Shown: piece by piece, positions 15,994-23,362 of the stretch | How positions within the stretch are numbered: the first letter of the stretch is position 1 | How the letters are laid out: each line of letters starts with the position of its first letter | From: Desulfofundulus australicus DSM 11792 | GTDB lineage: Bacteria > Bacillota > Desulfotomaculia > Desulfotomaculales > Desulfovirgulaceae | Reading direction: 5' to 3' | Assembly: GCF_900129285.1 (NCBI RefSeq) | Contig: NZ_FQUW01000012.1 | Span: 1 to 64,000 of the forward strand | Length of the DNA stretch: 64,000 nucleotides | The notes under the pieces: model-generated | Databases searched by the model: none | The model's input: the letters and a program-made list of their open reading frames with translations, nothing else | Told to the model about the DNA's origin: nothing | Position numbers and translations under genes: made by a program

Positions 15994-16034
15994 CCAAACA
16001 AAAAACCACGCCCGGATATTTTTGGGGGCGTGGT
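15994..16034 (-). terminator. Leader terminator (possible attenuator)
   Basis: ACCACGCCC (16005-16013) pairs perfectly with GGGCGTGGT (16026-16034) and is followed by TTTTTTGTTT. It lies between the promoter at 16143-16172 and the first gene it serves, so RNA polymerase must pass it to express that gene. Confidence 0.85.
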
Positions 16035-16079
16035 CATTATTGTGACATTTTTTTAATTTCGTCGGCCAAATAAATTACC

Positions 16080-16104
16080 AGCTGCACCGCTGCCAGGTGC
16101 AGCC
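16080..16104 (-). promoter_or_regulatory. Leader hairpin GCTGCACC/GGTGCAGC
   Basis: An 8-bp perfect stem with a 7-base loop lies in the transcribed leader, upstream of the leader terminator. It could be a regulator-binding hairpin. Confidence 0.55.
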
Positions 16105-16142
16105 AGTCTAACTGATTGCGAACTGATGTGCTATTTGTTTAG

Positions 16143-16172
16143 AGTATACCATTACGCATTGGTTACTGTCAA
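16143..16172 (-). promoter_or_regulatory. Strong sigma-A type promoter
   Basis: TTGACA (16167-16172) and TATACT (16143-16148) are 18 bases apart on the minus strand. This is the best housekeeping promoter match in the window. It sits after the terminator at 16227-16257, so it starts a fresh leftward transcript toward the 15322-15981 gene. Confidence 0.82.
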
Positions 16173-16226
16173 TGGATTTTTTTCTCTTCTCACGAGAAAC
16201 CTGGGCGTTTATTTGACATTTTTTGG

Positions 16227-16257
16227 CTAAAAAAGAAAAACCGGGGATACCCCCGGT
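16227..16257 (-). terminator. Terminator after the S1-domain gene
   Basis: ACCGGGG (16240-16246) pairs with CCCCGGT (16251-16257), followed by TTTTTCTTTTTT. It would end transcripts arriving from the S1-domain gene before the new promoter. Confidence 0.88.
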
Positions 16258-16273
16258 TCCCTGCAGTATGGTA

Positions 16274-17134
16274 TTAAGATGCCGCCCTGTTTTTCCTTAA
16301 CACCCGTACCAAACTGCCGCTTACACGCCCCCCGTCTTCTCTTAATTCTACCCGCCTCACGGCTACAGCTACCACGTCGCCTTTGTCCACCCTGAAGTCC
16401 GATTTTAAGTGACTGCATAGTGCGTTTACCCCGGGCTCCAGCGCTACAAATACTCCGTACCGGGTCACTCCCGTTACCGTCCCCCGGTATACGCCGTTCT
16501 TCTCATACCGCTTCGCTGCACCGGGCCACGGGTTAGGTATCAGCGCCTTCAACGATACCGTGACCTTCTTATTCTCGCTGTCCAGTTCTATTATCTTCAC
16601 GTCAAATACATCCCCCGGCTGGATTACTTCATGTATCTCGTCCACCCAGCCATGGGATATTTCGTATACCGGTAAGTGGGCTTCAATGCCATCAAATTCC
16701 ACCACCACGGCGTTCTCGTAAACCTTCCGCGCTGTTACGGTCACCACCATGCCTTCCTTCAGGTTCGGCCACGCCTGGGCAGATAAAACCTCCAGCGCCG
16801 CCTTGCGGGATGCTATGAAACGGTCGTTCTCTACGTCCACCCCAATGACTATAAACGCCACTTCCTGCCCTAGATACTTCATCATCCTGTTGCGGTTAAT
16901 GCCGGCGTTTTCACTGAGCTTGATGCCGGATTCGTGAATCGGTATGATCCCCAGCACCTGTTCCTTCCCCACCACCAGGCATGGAACTTTCTTCATCTCT
17001 TCTCCAGACCTGATGGTGTAGTCCTTCACACCAACTACGGGCCACCTCAATATCTTCCTCTTCTGCCGCGAGGCAAATACGTCCGGCCACACGTCCTGGA
17101 AAAATTCCTTTCTGGTCTCCATTCCGGTTTCCAT
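16274..17134 (-). CDS. S1-domain RNA-binding protein
   Basis: The product is 286 residues from the ATG at 17134 (AAAAGGGGG site). Two clear S1 OB folds are visible: one starting KEGMVVTVTARKVYENAVVV and ending KKVTVSLKAL, and one starting NGVYRGTVTGVTRYGVFVAL. A more divergent copy precedes them (VPCLVVGKEQVLGIIPIHES to FIASRKAALE). S1 domains bind RNA, as in ribosomal protein S1, NusA and RNases. No nuclease domain is present. It is flanked on both sides by terminators and shares the element with a NusG paralogue, so a part in transcript processing or antitermination is possible. Confidence 0.82.
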   Translation of the reverse strand: METGMETRKEFFQDVWPDVFASRQKRKILRWPVVGVKDYTIRSGEEMKKVPCLVVGKEQVLGIIPIHESGIKLSENAGINRNRMMKYLGQEVAFIVIGVDVENDRFIASRKAALEVLSAQAWPNLKEGMVVTVTARKVYENAVVVEFDGIEAHLPVYEISHGWVDEIHEVIQPGDVFDVKIIELDSENKKVTVSLKALIPNPWPGAAKRYEKNGVYRGTVTGVTRYGVFVALEPGVNALCSHLKSDFRVDKGDVVAVAVRRVELREDGGRVSGSLVRVLRKNRAAS

Positions 17135-17195
17135 TTGAAAATTCCCCCTTTTGATTTTTTTGGACTGGATTTTTTGGACCCGGGGAATACTCCCC

Positions 17196-17224
17196 ACAAA
17201 AAAATAAGGCGGGAGTTCCCCGCC
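17196..17224 (-). terminator. Terminator directly after the coupling-protein gene
   Basis: GGCGGG (17208-17213) pairs with CCCGCC (17219-17224), followed by TTATTTTTTT. It begins right at the traG stop codon. A second small hairpin (GGGGAGTATTCCCC) follows. Confidence 0.85.
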
Positions 17225-17225
17225 A

Positions 17226-19145
17226 TCACCAGAATGCTTCAGCCTGCCGAGATTCGCTCCGGCCCGTTTCACTGAAAGCTGTTATATCACTCTCTACCCG
17301 AGCAGCGGCCTCGTTATGCCCTTCATCCACGTATTCCCCGGCCTGCTCCGCTTCAATTTCTGTTCCCACCTCCATTTCAAACCCCGCATCTTGTTCCATA
17401 CTTCCCCAGTCAATTTCTATTTTGCCAGCCGGTTCCATGTGCCAGGAGGGTATGTATTCAGATACTTCCCGGGAAACCAGTTCGCACGCCAATGGATGTT
17501 CAGGGTAGCCCAGCTTGTCTATCATCAGCGGGTGCCTCCCACGCACAATTAAAACGGCCTTCTTCTCGTCCATCCTCAAAATCTCGTCCAGGGTCATCAG
17601 CGGCCTCTCCTTCGGGCTCCTGCTTACTTTGACGTTCAACATGTCCTTCGTGTTGCGACCAATGGAACGCTGTTCAACGGTACCGGTACCCATAAGGTCC
17701 CGCAGGTATTTGGCCGTGTCGATGTCGTTTATACCCAGAAATAACCTGGTGTCGCAGCAGGAGATGATTTCCTGCCAGGCGTCCTGCGGGTAGCGGTTCC
17801 TTAACTGCGGCAGAGACTGCGTTATGATGGTGCAGGATATCCCCCTGGAACGCATCGTGGCTATCCTCTTCTTGAAGTCCGGTATGGCCCCAATGTTGCA
17901 AAACTCGTCCAGCAGGAAGTTGATGTTGACAGGACATTTGCCACCGCTCCTGTCGCCCAATCTGGTGAGCTTGATGAACAGAAACGAGAAAAACAGGGAT
18001 GCCAGAAAGTCAAAGGTAGTGTCGGTGTCGGACATTATGCAGTAGTACGCGCATAGCTCTTTCCCCGGCGCTTCAAGGTCAATGTCGCTCTTCTCGGTTA
18101 TCTTCCTGACCAGCTCGTTCTGGAATACCTGCAGCCTGGTCCCCAACCCCTGTATAACCCCACCTTTGACCGTGTTCCCTGCCTGGGAGTAAATGTTGTA
18201 GGGAGCTTTGGCCGGGTGATTCGGTTTCAACCCCTTGAAGATCATGTCCAGGGTATCCAGGTCCCCACCGGCGAGAAGGTGGTACAGGTCGTATACGGTC
18301 TGCTTCTCCGGCGGGTATTCATGTTTGACGTAAAGAACCAGCGCTTTAAGAAGGTTCTGCTCCGCCCTGTCCCAGAAGGGGTCACCACCCATCTTCTTTA
18401 TCCCCGGTACGGCGGTGTTGGCAATAACGACTTCCGTGAACATCTGAGCGTCAATGTCCGTAACCACTTCATCCAATGGGTTCCACCGGTCGGAATGCGC
18501 CATGTCCACCAGGTTAAATACCTTCACGCTGTAACCCCGGTTCTGAAAGAATGTCAGCGTCTCCCGCGTTATCTCACCCTTGGGGTCGGTGACCACGATG
18601 GATTCTTCGTTCACTGCCGCCTGTAAGCAGTTGGGGATTATTTCGCTGAAAGTCTTGCCGCAGCCCGGAGCACCGAAGATTATGACGTTCCTGTTCAACC
18701 TCCCTTTGCCGTTGTACCTCACGGGCTGGCCTCCATAAGACCCCAGCAGTATTCCCGGACCGTGGCCCAGGTCGAATGTACGGGGTATCTCCTCCGGTTT
18801 CATCCAGCGGGATGTGCCGCAGGTCGGGTCGTTGATGAAAGAGAGCTTCCTGGGAACAATCTTTTCAACAAGTTCCGGATACTGGATGTACAGGCGAAAA
18901 ACAATAATCCCCACCAGAATTAACGCCACAACATTGAAAATAAACCACAAGCCGTAGTGACCGGAAACGGGTACTGCAACGGCGGCATATAAGGGATTCT
19001 TGAAGCAGGCCAGCCCTTTGTGCGTGTCGTAAAGCCAAACTGCCGGCGACCCCAGCAGCCAGGCGTCGAGAATGTAAAGGAGGATTAAAAAAAATACAGC
19101 CTTTGCTTTTCTATTCCGCAAGGCCCGGGCTAGTTTATTAAGCAT
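17226..19145 (-). CDS. traG: Type IV secretion coupling protein (VirD4/TraG family)
   Basis: The product is 639 residues. Two N-terminal membrane helices (residues about 15-32 and 66-86) anchor a cytosolic ATPase. Walker A is GAPGCGKT (158-165) with DPKGE shortly after, and Walker B is NFLLDEFCNIG. A TraG-like ITQSLPQLRNRYP segment follows. Such proteins deliver the relaxase-DNA complex to a conjugation channel. The C-terminal ~70 residues are acidic and variable. Its start overlaps the upstream replication-relaxation gene by 8 bases. No VirB4, VirB6 or relaxase gene is visible in the window, so the transfer machine is incomplete here. Confidence 0.93.
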   Translation of the reverse strand: MLNKLARALRNRKAKAVFFLILLYILDAWLLGSPAVWLYDTHKGLACFKNPLYAAVAVPVSGHYGLWFIFNVVALILVGIIVFRLYIQYPELVEKIVPRKLSFINDPTCGTSRWMKPEEIPRTFDLGHGPGILLGSYGGQPVRYNGKGRLNRNVIIFGAPGCGKTFSEIIPNCLQAAVNEESIVVTDPKGEITRETLTFFQNRGYSVKVFNLVDMAHSDRWNPLDEVVTDIDAQMFTEVVIANTAVPGIKKMGGDPFWDRAEQNLLKALVLYVKHEYPPEKQTVYDLYHLLAGGDLDTLDMIFKGLKPNHPAKAPYNIYSQAGNTVKGGVIQGLGTRLQVFQNELVRKITEKSDIDLEAPGKELCAYYCIMSDTDTTFDFLASLFFSFLFIKLTRLGDRSGGKCPVNINFLLDEFCNIGAIPDFKKRIATMRSRGISCTIITQSLPQLRNRYPQDAWQEIISCCDTRLFLGINDIDTAKYLRDLMGTGTVEQRSIGRNTKDMLNVKVSRSPKERPLMTLDEILRMDEKKAVLIVRGRHPLMIDKLGYPEHPLACELVSREVSEYIPSWHMEPAGKIEIDWGSMEQDAGFEMEVGTEIEAEQAGEYVDEGHNEAAARVESDITAFSETGRSESRQAEAFW

Positions 19146-20028
19146 TTTTATCCCTCCAAAGTTCTGGAATTGTGATCAGCTTTACCCCCGGAAACTGTTC
19201 GGTCAATTTCCTGGACTGGCTTTCCAGGCAGACTATCTCCACATCTTTTTTCTCCCTGTCTCTCAGTTTGAGGTAGGCTTCCAGCTGCTCTTTCTTTACC
19301 ACGTCGTTAAATGCCAGAACAGATACGTATGTCTGGCCTTTCTGATAGTCCGCAAAGCGGCGGTTGGCTTTTTCATAGCCCCGCAAAAGGTCCTCTATAC
19401 GACCTTCGATTTCATCTTTGTGCCTCAAAAGTTCTATCCCATACGGATAGGGCAACAGCAGCAATTCCTCAAGTTTGGGAATGTCAGTGTAAAAGTGTTC
19501 CATAGCCTTGAGCGTGGGGCAGAACACTATGGCATTGTATATGCGGTGGTAAGGCATGTCGTTCAATTCATGCTTTATCCCCTGAATGGTCGTCCTGCGG
19601 GGGTCGTCGCTCAAAAGGTATACAACGTATTCTTTGCCATCTTTCCGGAGCATCCCATCCAGGCGGTACGATTTGTTTACCGTGGTGTTCTGTTTGACTT
19701 CCCTGGGCGATAAATACTCCCAGTTGGGAAGCCCCAGGCATATCTCCGCCACCCTGGCTTTGTGCCTGCACTGGTCTTTATCCCTGAGTCTCGGAGGCGA
19801 ATAGTCATACCCTGCTTCTTTTATACCGAGCCTCGTCGCTTCTATATACCTGCTGTACCTGCTCTCGGTCCTTACATACCCGCGCTCCTCCAGGCACTTC
19901 AAACGGCGGTAGTGATACTGCTCCGTATTGCCGTAAATCCTCTTCGCCTGCCCCAGCGTCAGAACACTGCACTTTGCCAGATACCTCAACAGCTCCATAT
20001 CTCTCTGGGTCAATTGCTTTGCCGGCGG
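19138..20028 (-). CDS. Replication-relaxation family protein
   Basis: The product is 296 residues from the ATG at 20028 (GGAAGGAG site). The N-terminal winged helix (TQRDMELLRYLAKCSVLTLG, then YHYRRLKCLEERGYV) and the following R-x-L-D-G-M core (SYRLDGMLRKDGKEYVVYLL) match proteins of this type that lie next to TraG coupling proteins in Gram-positive mobile elements. They are thought to act at the origin of transfer or in replication control. It overlaps traG and is surely co-translated. The weaker relative at 15322 may be a paralogue. Confidence 0.8.
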   Translation of the reverse strand, partial: PPAKQLTQRDMELLRYLAKCSVLTLGQAKRIYGNTEQYHYRRLKCLEERGYVRTESRYSRYIEATRLGIKEAGYDYSPPRLRDKDQCRHKARVAEICLGLPNWEYLSPREVKQNTTVNKSYRLDGMLRKDGKEYVVYLLSDDPRRTTIQGIKHELNDMPYHRIYNAIVFCPTLKAMEHFYTDIPKLEELLLLPYPYGIELLRHKDEIEGRIEDLLRGYEKANRRFADYQKGQTYVSVLAFNDVVKKEQLEAYLKLRDREKKDVEIVCLESQSRKLTEQFPGVKLITIPELWRDKNA

Positions 20029-20312
20029 CATCTCATCACTCCTTCCTGGAAAAAATGAAATCTGCACCCTTTATCAGCAGCGATAACTCCTGCCACCCGA
20101 ATTTGTATGATATCACCGGCCAGGGTGCCCCTTTTTAAACTTTTGTCCTGCCTTTCCGTCCTCGGCCATTTTGTTTATGTACCGGCCCGGGCGTTCTGGA
20201 TGTGCCTTCGGGCCGGGATTTTCAAAGCAAAGATGCCGTATTTGTATATGTACAAATACGGCCCCTTTTTCTTATACATTTCGTTTGTAGCTAAAAAAGG
20301 CTTTTTTGTATA
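20029..20312. other. 284-base intergenic region with two hairpins
   Basis: No gene is supported. It contains a long-loop stem (CGGCCCG...CGGGCCG, about 20182-20213) and a perfect 12-bp hairpin (separate entry). The AT-rich right side could hold a promoter for the 19138 gene, but no good -35/-10 pair stands out. An origin of transfer is possible next to traG, which would be inference only. Confidence 0.4.
20235..20262. terminator. Perfect 12-bp hairpin GCCGTATTTGTA/TACAAATACGGC
   Basis: The arms are 20235-20246 and 20251-20262 with a 4-base loop. The longer T-run follows on the plus strand (CCCCTTTTTC). The minus-strand side is only weakly T-rich, so it may be a binding or transfer site as well as a terminator. 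Confidence 0.55.
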
Positions 20313-20882
20313 TCATCCCGAACTTTTTCCTTCTATTATAATGTGTTTCAGTAATTTGTACACGAACACGTGTTCCTCGAAAGGCTGGTTAACTATATAA
20401 ATTTCCGTCCTCGGGTTCTCCGGGTCCACGCCCCCGATTACCATAAATGACAGTCTCTGGCAGTTATCGTCGTCTATAATCCTGGCAAACCTGATGGCGT
20501 CTATGATGAACTTGTAGTACCTGTTGTCAACATCCCAGTTGACTTTACCGGGGACGTAGATGACTATAATACAGAACGCCTTTTCAAAATGCACGTCGAT
20601 GGGAAGCAGCGCCCTGGTGATCTTCCCGATCCACGACCTGCGCATCATGCTGGTCGCGTGGCGTGTGCGGGGAAGGTACCCGTCGACGACAATCTTCAGA
20701 ACCCCTTTCAAATCATCTTCCTGGATTATTAGTGCCGTAGCCCCATCCTGCTCTTCTATCGGCACTTCTACTTGTTCACGGGCTGATTCCCCTTCCTCAA
20801 GCGCCTCCTCCAGATTATAAAATGCCCTGGCCAGCAGGTTCATCGCCGTCCTGATATGCTCTGAGGAGTTCGTTGTCGGCAT
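20313..20882 (-). CDS. RusA-like Holliday junction resolvase
   Basis: The product is 189 residues from the ATG at 20882. The C-terminal half has WDVDNRYYKFIIDAIRFARI followed by IDDDN, the Asp-rich signature of RusA resolvases (DxDN, K and DD residues bind the metal). RusA-type enzymes cut four-way junctions in phage and prophage recombination. The first ~60 residues are an extra helical, acidic extension. The gene overlaps the end of the NusG-like gene by 68 bases, so the two are coupled. Confidence 0.72.
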   Translation of the reverse strand: MPTTNSSEHIRTAMNLLARAFYNLEEALEEGESAREQVEVPIEEQDGATALIIQEDDLKGVLKIVVDGYLPRTRHATSMMRRSWIGKITRALLPIDVHFEKAFCIIVIYVPGKVNWDVDNRYYKFIIDAIRFARIIDDDNCQRLSFMVIGGVDPENPRTEIYIVNQPFEEHVFVYKLLKHIIIEGKSSG

Positions 20883-21306
20883 CAATTTTCACCTCACCGT
20901 CAAAGTAGCTTACCCTGCTCCTTTTAGCACCTGCTTTTTCGATTATTCCCTGGATACCTGCAAGGGGGCCGATGGTTATAACCACCCTGTCGCCTTTTTT
21001 GAAAGTCCGTTTCGGTACGATTTGTTTTTGTACTGTAGCGGGTGTATCCATCTGCACCAGTCTTTTTATTTCCTCCCCGGATACCATGCCGATAGTCCTG
21101 CACCTTATTGTAGTGCGCGGCAGGTAATGGTCTGGCCATGCGTCCGCCTGGACAAAAATGTACCCGGGGAAAACAGGTTTTCCGTTCTTTTCGGGAACGA
21201 TTATTTCCCCTATTTTCCCTGCCAGGCCGTTTAATTTGCGCTTTTCAAGATGCTTTTTAATACGTTTCTCGTGCGTTGTTGTTACTTGTACCGCATACCA
21301 TTGCAT
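20815..21306 (-). CDS. NusG paralogue (LoaP/RfaH-type antiterminator)
   Basis: The product is 163 residues with an ideal AGGAGGTGAG site. An NGN domain (MQWYAVQVTTTHEKRIKKHL, then VFPGYIFVQAD) is followed by a KOW domain (FKKGDRVVITIGPLAGIQGI). It lacks the W..VRNTPGVTGFVG-type segment of housekeeping NusG, which marks it as a specialised paralogue like RfaH or LoaP. Such proteins ride on RNA polymerase and let it pass terminators in particular operons. It has its own upstream terminator hairpin, so it may feed back on itself. The many terminators within this element are natural targets. Confidence 0.88.
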   Translation of the reverse strand: MQWYAVQVTTTHEKRIKKHLEKRKLNGLAGKIGEIIVPEKNGKPVFPGYIFVQADAWPDHYLPRTTIRCRTIGMVSGEEIKRLVQMDTPATVQKQIVPKRTFKKGDRVVITIGPLAGIQGIIEKAGAKRSRVSYFDGEVKIDADNELLRAYQDGDEPAGQGIL

Positions 21307-21326
21307 CTTTACTCACCTCCTATCGT

Positions 21327-21359
21327 TAAAAAAAGAAAACCACGACTTTGGAGCCGTGG
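21327..21359 (-). terminator. Terminator just upstream of the NusG paralogue
   Basis: CCACGACT (21340-21347) pairs with AGCCGTGG (21352-21359), followed by TTTTCTTTTTTT. The T-run ends about 6 bases before the AGGAGG site of the nusG-like gene. Confidence 0.88.
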
Positions 21360-21362
21360 ATG

Positions 21363-21608
21363 TCAGGATTTCTTTCTGATTCTCTCTTCCAAATAAGCCT
21401 GGACCCGCCGGGGATCCATACCCGCCAGCTCGAATATACCGCGCTCATAGCCGTCTTCTAATACTGCTTTTCTGATGAACTTCCGGGCGTCGGCTTTAAT
21501 ACTCCGGGCTGAACGATCGTTGGAGCTGAACCTGACCGGTTTTATTACATCCTTGATAGCCTGGAGCACGACGGCCTGCGCCAAACGGATGTACGCGGGT
21601 TCGAACAT
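21363..21608 (-). CDS. Small basic protein, function unknown
   Basis: The product is 81 residues, helical and basic (SIKADARKFIRKAVLEDGYE, then PRRVQAYLEERIRKKS). The ATG has AAGGCGG upstream. It lies between the ParR-like gene and the NusG paralogue. The pattern of 'KADARKFI...FELAGMDP' appears in small phage-borne proteins of unknown role. It could bind nucleic acid. Confidence 0.65.
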   Translation of the reverse strand: MFEPAYIRLAQAVVLQAIKDVIKPVRFSSNDRSARSIKADARKFIRKAVLEDGYERGIFELAGMDPRRVQAYLEERIRKKS

Positions 21609-21621
21609 GCAGGCACCGCCT

Positions 21622-21933
21622 TTATATATCGAGTAATCTGTCTTTTGCCCGCGCCAGGCGCGGGTCTATATCGAACAACCCAATGTTGTTCTGTTCGTTT
21701 GCTGCCGGTCGCTCGGCAATGACCATATTATCAAGCTTATTTTTTATTTCGTTGATAGCACTCTTAATTTCGTCCATCTCGCGGTTCATGCCGTCTATTT
21801 TATCGCGGATGTCACTAATCTGGCGGTAAAGGTCCAGCGCAACCCTGATGACTGATTGCCTGTCCCGCTCCTGCCATATCCAGTGGTCTTTCGGCAGGCG
21901 GAGGCTTATTACTCTGGTTTTCAGGACTACCAC
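21622..21933 (-). CDS. ParR-like ribbon-helix-helix partition protein
   Basis: The product is about 103 residues. The start is uncertain: GTG at 21933 abuts the CCGGAG tract, and a CTG at 21924 is better spaced. RVISLRLPKDHWIWQE followed by SVIRVALDLYRQ looks like a ribbon-helix-helix DNA-binding fold. A coiled coil (ISDIRDKIDGMNREMDEIKS) and a tail follow. ParR proteins bind centromere repeats and link them to ParM filaments. The ParM-like gene lies just upstream, and iterons surround this gene's start. Confidence 0.72.
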   Translation of the reverse strand: MVVLKTRVISLRLPKDHWIWQERDRQSVIRVALDLYRQISDIRDKIDGMNREMDEIKSAINEIKNKLDNMVIAERPAANEQNNIGLFDIDPRLARAKDRLLDI

Positions 21934-21940
21934 CTCCGGA

Positions 21941-22240
21941 GTGTTTACACCGGGGAAGCCGCGCCCGGCAAGGGTTTGAGCTCGGTAAAAGTACCCCGGT
22001 GTATACAGCAGTGTAAACACCCGAAAAACCGCTGCTGACAAGGCTTCCAGCATGATTTTACAACACAAGTGTATACACCTGCCGGGTAAACCGGCCTAAA
22101 AGTGTATACACCCACATCTATTTTTACGCCTTCAGGCCTTATTTTTCAAGGGCTGGCCGCTGTATACACCGGGTGTAAACATTGCCCTTTCATTTTCACC
22201 TTCCAACCCTTGTGATTTCTGGCTTTCCGGCTGTATACAA
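21941..22240. repeat. Eight GTGTATACAC-like iterons (candidate parC centromere)
   Basis: Near-palindromic 10-mers occur at 21941, 21999, 22011, 22069, 22102, 22160, 22173 and 22231. The core GTGTATACAC is exact at 22069 and 22102; the others carry one to two changes (for example GTGTTTACAC and GTGTAAACAC). They cover the gap between the ParM-like and ParR-like genes and run into the ParM 3' end. This looks like a partition site or a replication iteron array. Confidence 0.82.
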
Positions 22241-23205
22241 CCACCCGCCAGCTTGTAGAACCCCACTGCGTTGGCCCACTGGGGATCCGGAACCACTTCA
22301 GCCTGCGGGAACAGGCGGACAATTTCATCCCTGAACTCAAGAGCGCCTCCTCCGCAGAGGAGCACACCGTGCAGCAGGTCCGCCTTTTCCGACCACGCGG
22401 TGAACACCGTTTGCACCAAACTCCTGCCGACCTCGCGCCGGGCGTAGTCTATCATCGCACCCACATCAACGAAACGGCCCTGTACGGGGATTTCCCGTTC
22501 TCCTTTAACCCAGAAGTCAAAGGCGTCGACGGGCGACAGCGGGATACCGGTCTTTTCCGCAAACTTGTCCCGGAACAATTTGACTGCCGTGGAAACGGCT
22601 GTGTCCAGGGAAAGGGTGTACGATTTAAGCAATACCACGTCGTCCGGCAGGCACTCGACCAGAACGCAGTCGGTCGTGCAGAAGCCGATGTCTATGACAC
22701 CCAGAAGTCCTTTTTGCGGGAGCCTGGTTTGAGCGTAGAGTGCGCCCACTGCCTGCGGGAGAACTTTGACAGACATGAAGCTGATGTACCTTTCAGGCCC
22801 GCCGTCCACAGAAACGTAGGCGTTAATTGACCGGAGGAAGTCCTCAGTTTCCTGTTTGCGCAGGCGATAGTAATCCAGGGGCAGCCCAACTGCCAGACTC
22901 ACCTGCTTCTCGGCCCCGACCAGATAAGCGGCTGTCAGGGCATAGAGTACAGTCTCATCCTGTTTAAATTTATCGCGTGAGAGGGACACCCGGGCGGCAC
23001 GCCCTTCCTTCCGGGCCAGCTCTCCCACGAAGACCGTTTGTTTGTAAATTTCACCGGGCCTGCGGTATTCCAGGATATGGCCGTAGGATTTTCCATAGTC
23101 CAGGCCGCTTTCCTGGGCCGGGGCCAGTACGGAAGGGAAAATAGCACGGTCTTTCTCGGAAATAGCCTTTGTGTAGCCGTAGCCGAGGTCAATTGAGATG
23201 AGCAA
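22132..23205 (-). CDS. parM: ParM/Alp-like actin-family partition ATPase
   Basis: The product is about 357 residues from a TTG at 23205 (AAGGGAG 8-9 bases upstream). The actin-fold loops are visible: ISIDLGYGYTKA (phosphate 1), GVIDIGFCTTDCVLVE (phosphate 2) and GVLLCGGGA (adenosine). ParM-type filaments push plasmid copies apart and are linked to DNA by ParR bound at parC. ParR-like and iterons lie immediately downstream. The C-terminal ~30 residues are encoded across iterons. Order ParM-iterons-ParR differs from classic R1, where parC precedes parM. Confidence 0.85.
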   Translation of the reverse strand: MLISIDLGYGYTKAISEKDRAIFPSVLAPAQESGLDYGKSYGHILEYRRPGEIYKQTVFVGELARKEGRAARVSLSRDKFKQDETVLYALTAAYLVGAEKQVSLAVGLPLDYYRLRKQETEDFLRSINAYVSVDGGPERYISFMSVKVLPQAVGALYAQTRLPQKGLLGVIDIGFCTTDCVLVECLPDDVVLLKSYTLSLDTAVSTAVKLFRDKFAEKTGIPLSPVDAFDFWVKGEREIPVQGRFVDVGAMIDYARREVGRSLVQTVFTAWSEKADLLHGVLLCGGGALEFRDEIVRLFPQAEVVPDPQWANAVGFYKLAGGCIQPESQKSQGLEGENERAMFTPGVYSGQPLKNKA

Positions 23206-23209
23206 AATA

Positions 23210-23362
23210 TCAGCTCCCTTCGCAGTTTTTGTTTTCCAAAGAAAAAGCACGGTCGTTCTTGACCGCGCCGTTGTTCAGGTGTTTGTTTTTTCTCTCCCCT
23301 TCCTGAAGGGCCTGACGAACGTGAACCTTCCGGTCGATCACTTCCAGAGCGCTTCGGATCAC
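23210..23362 (-). CDS. Possible 50-residue protein between RM and parM
   Basis: A GTG at 23362 overlaps the stop of the restriction gene, and the TGA at 23210 lies in the ribosome site of parM. The product begins VIRSALEVIDRKVHVRQALQ and is basic and helical. Codon pattern and tight packing suggest a real gene, but no ribosome site of note precedes it. Confidence 0.35.
   Translation of the reverse strand: MIRSALEVIDRKVHVRQALQEGERKNKHLNNGAVKNDRAFSLENKNCEGS

Noticed and set aside
16210-16245. Second promoter beginning TTGACA on the plus strand
   Set aside because: A -10 box at the right distance is missing, and it points away from the operon.
21941-22240. Iterons considered as a CRISPR array
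   Set aside because: The repeats are only 10 bases, palindromic and unevenly spaced with no unique spacers of constant length. No cas operon is present; the Cas4-like nuclease stands alone.
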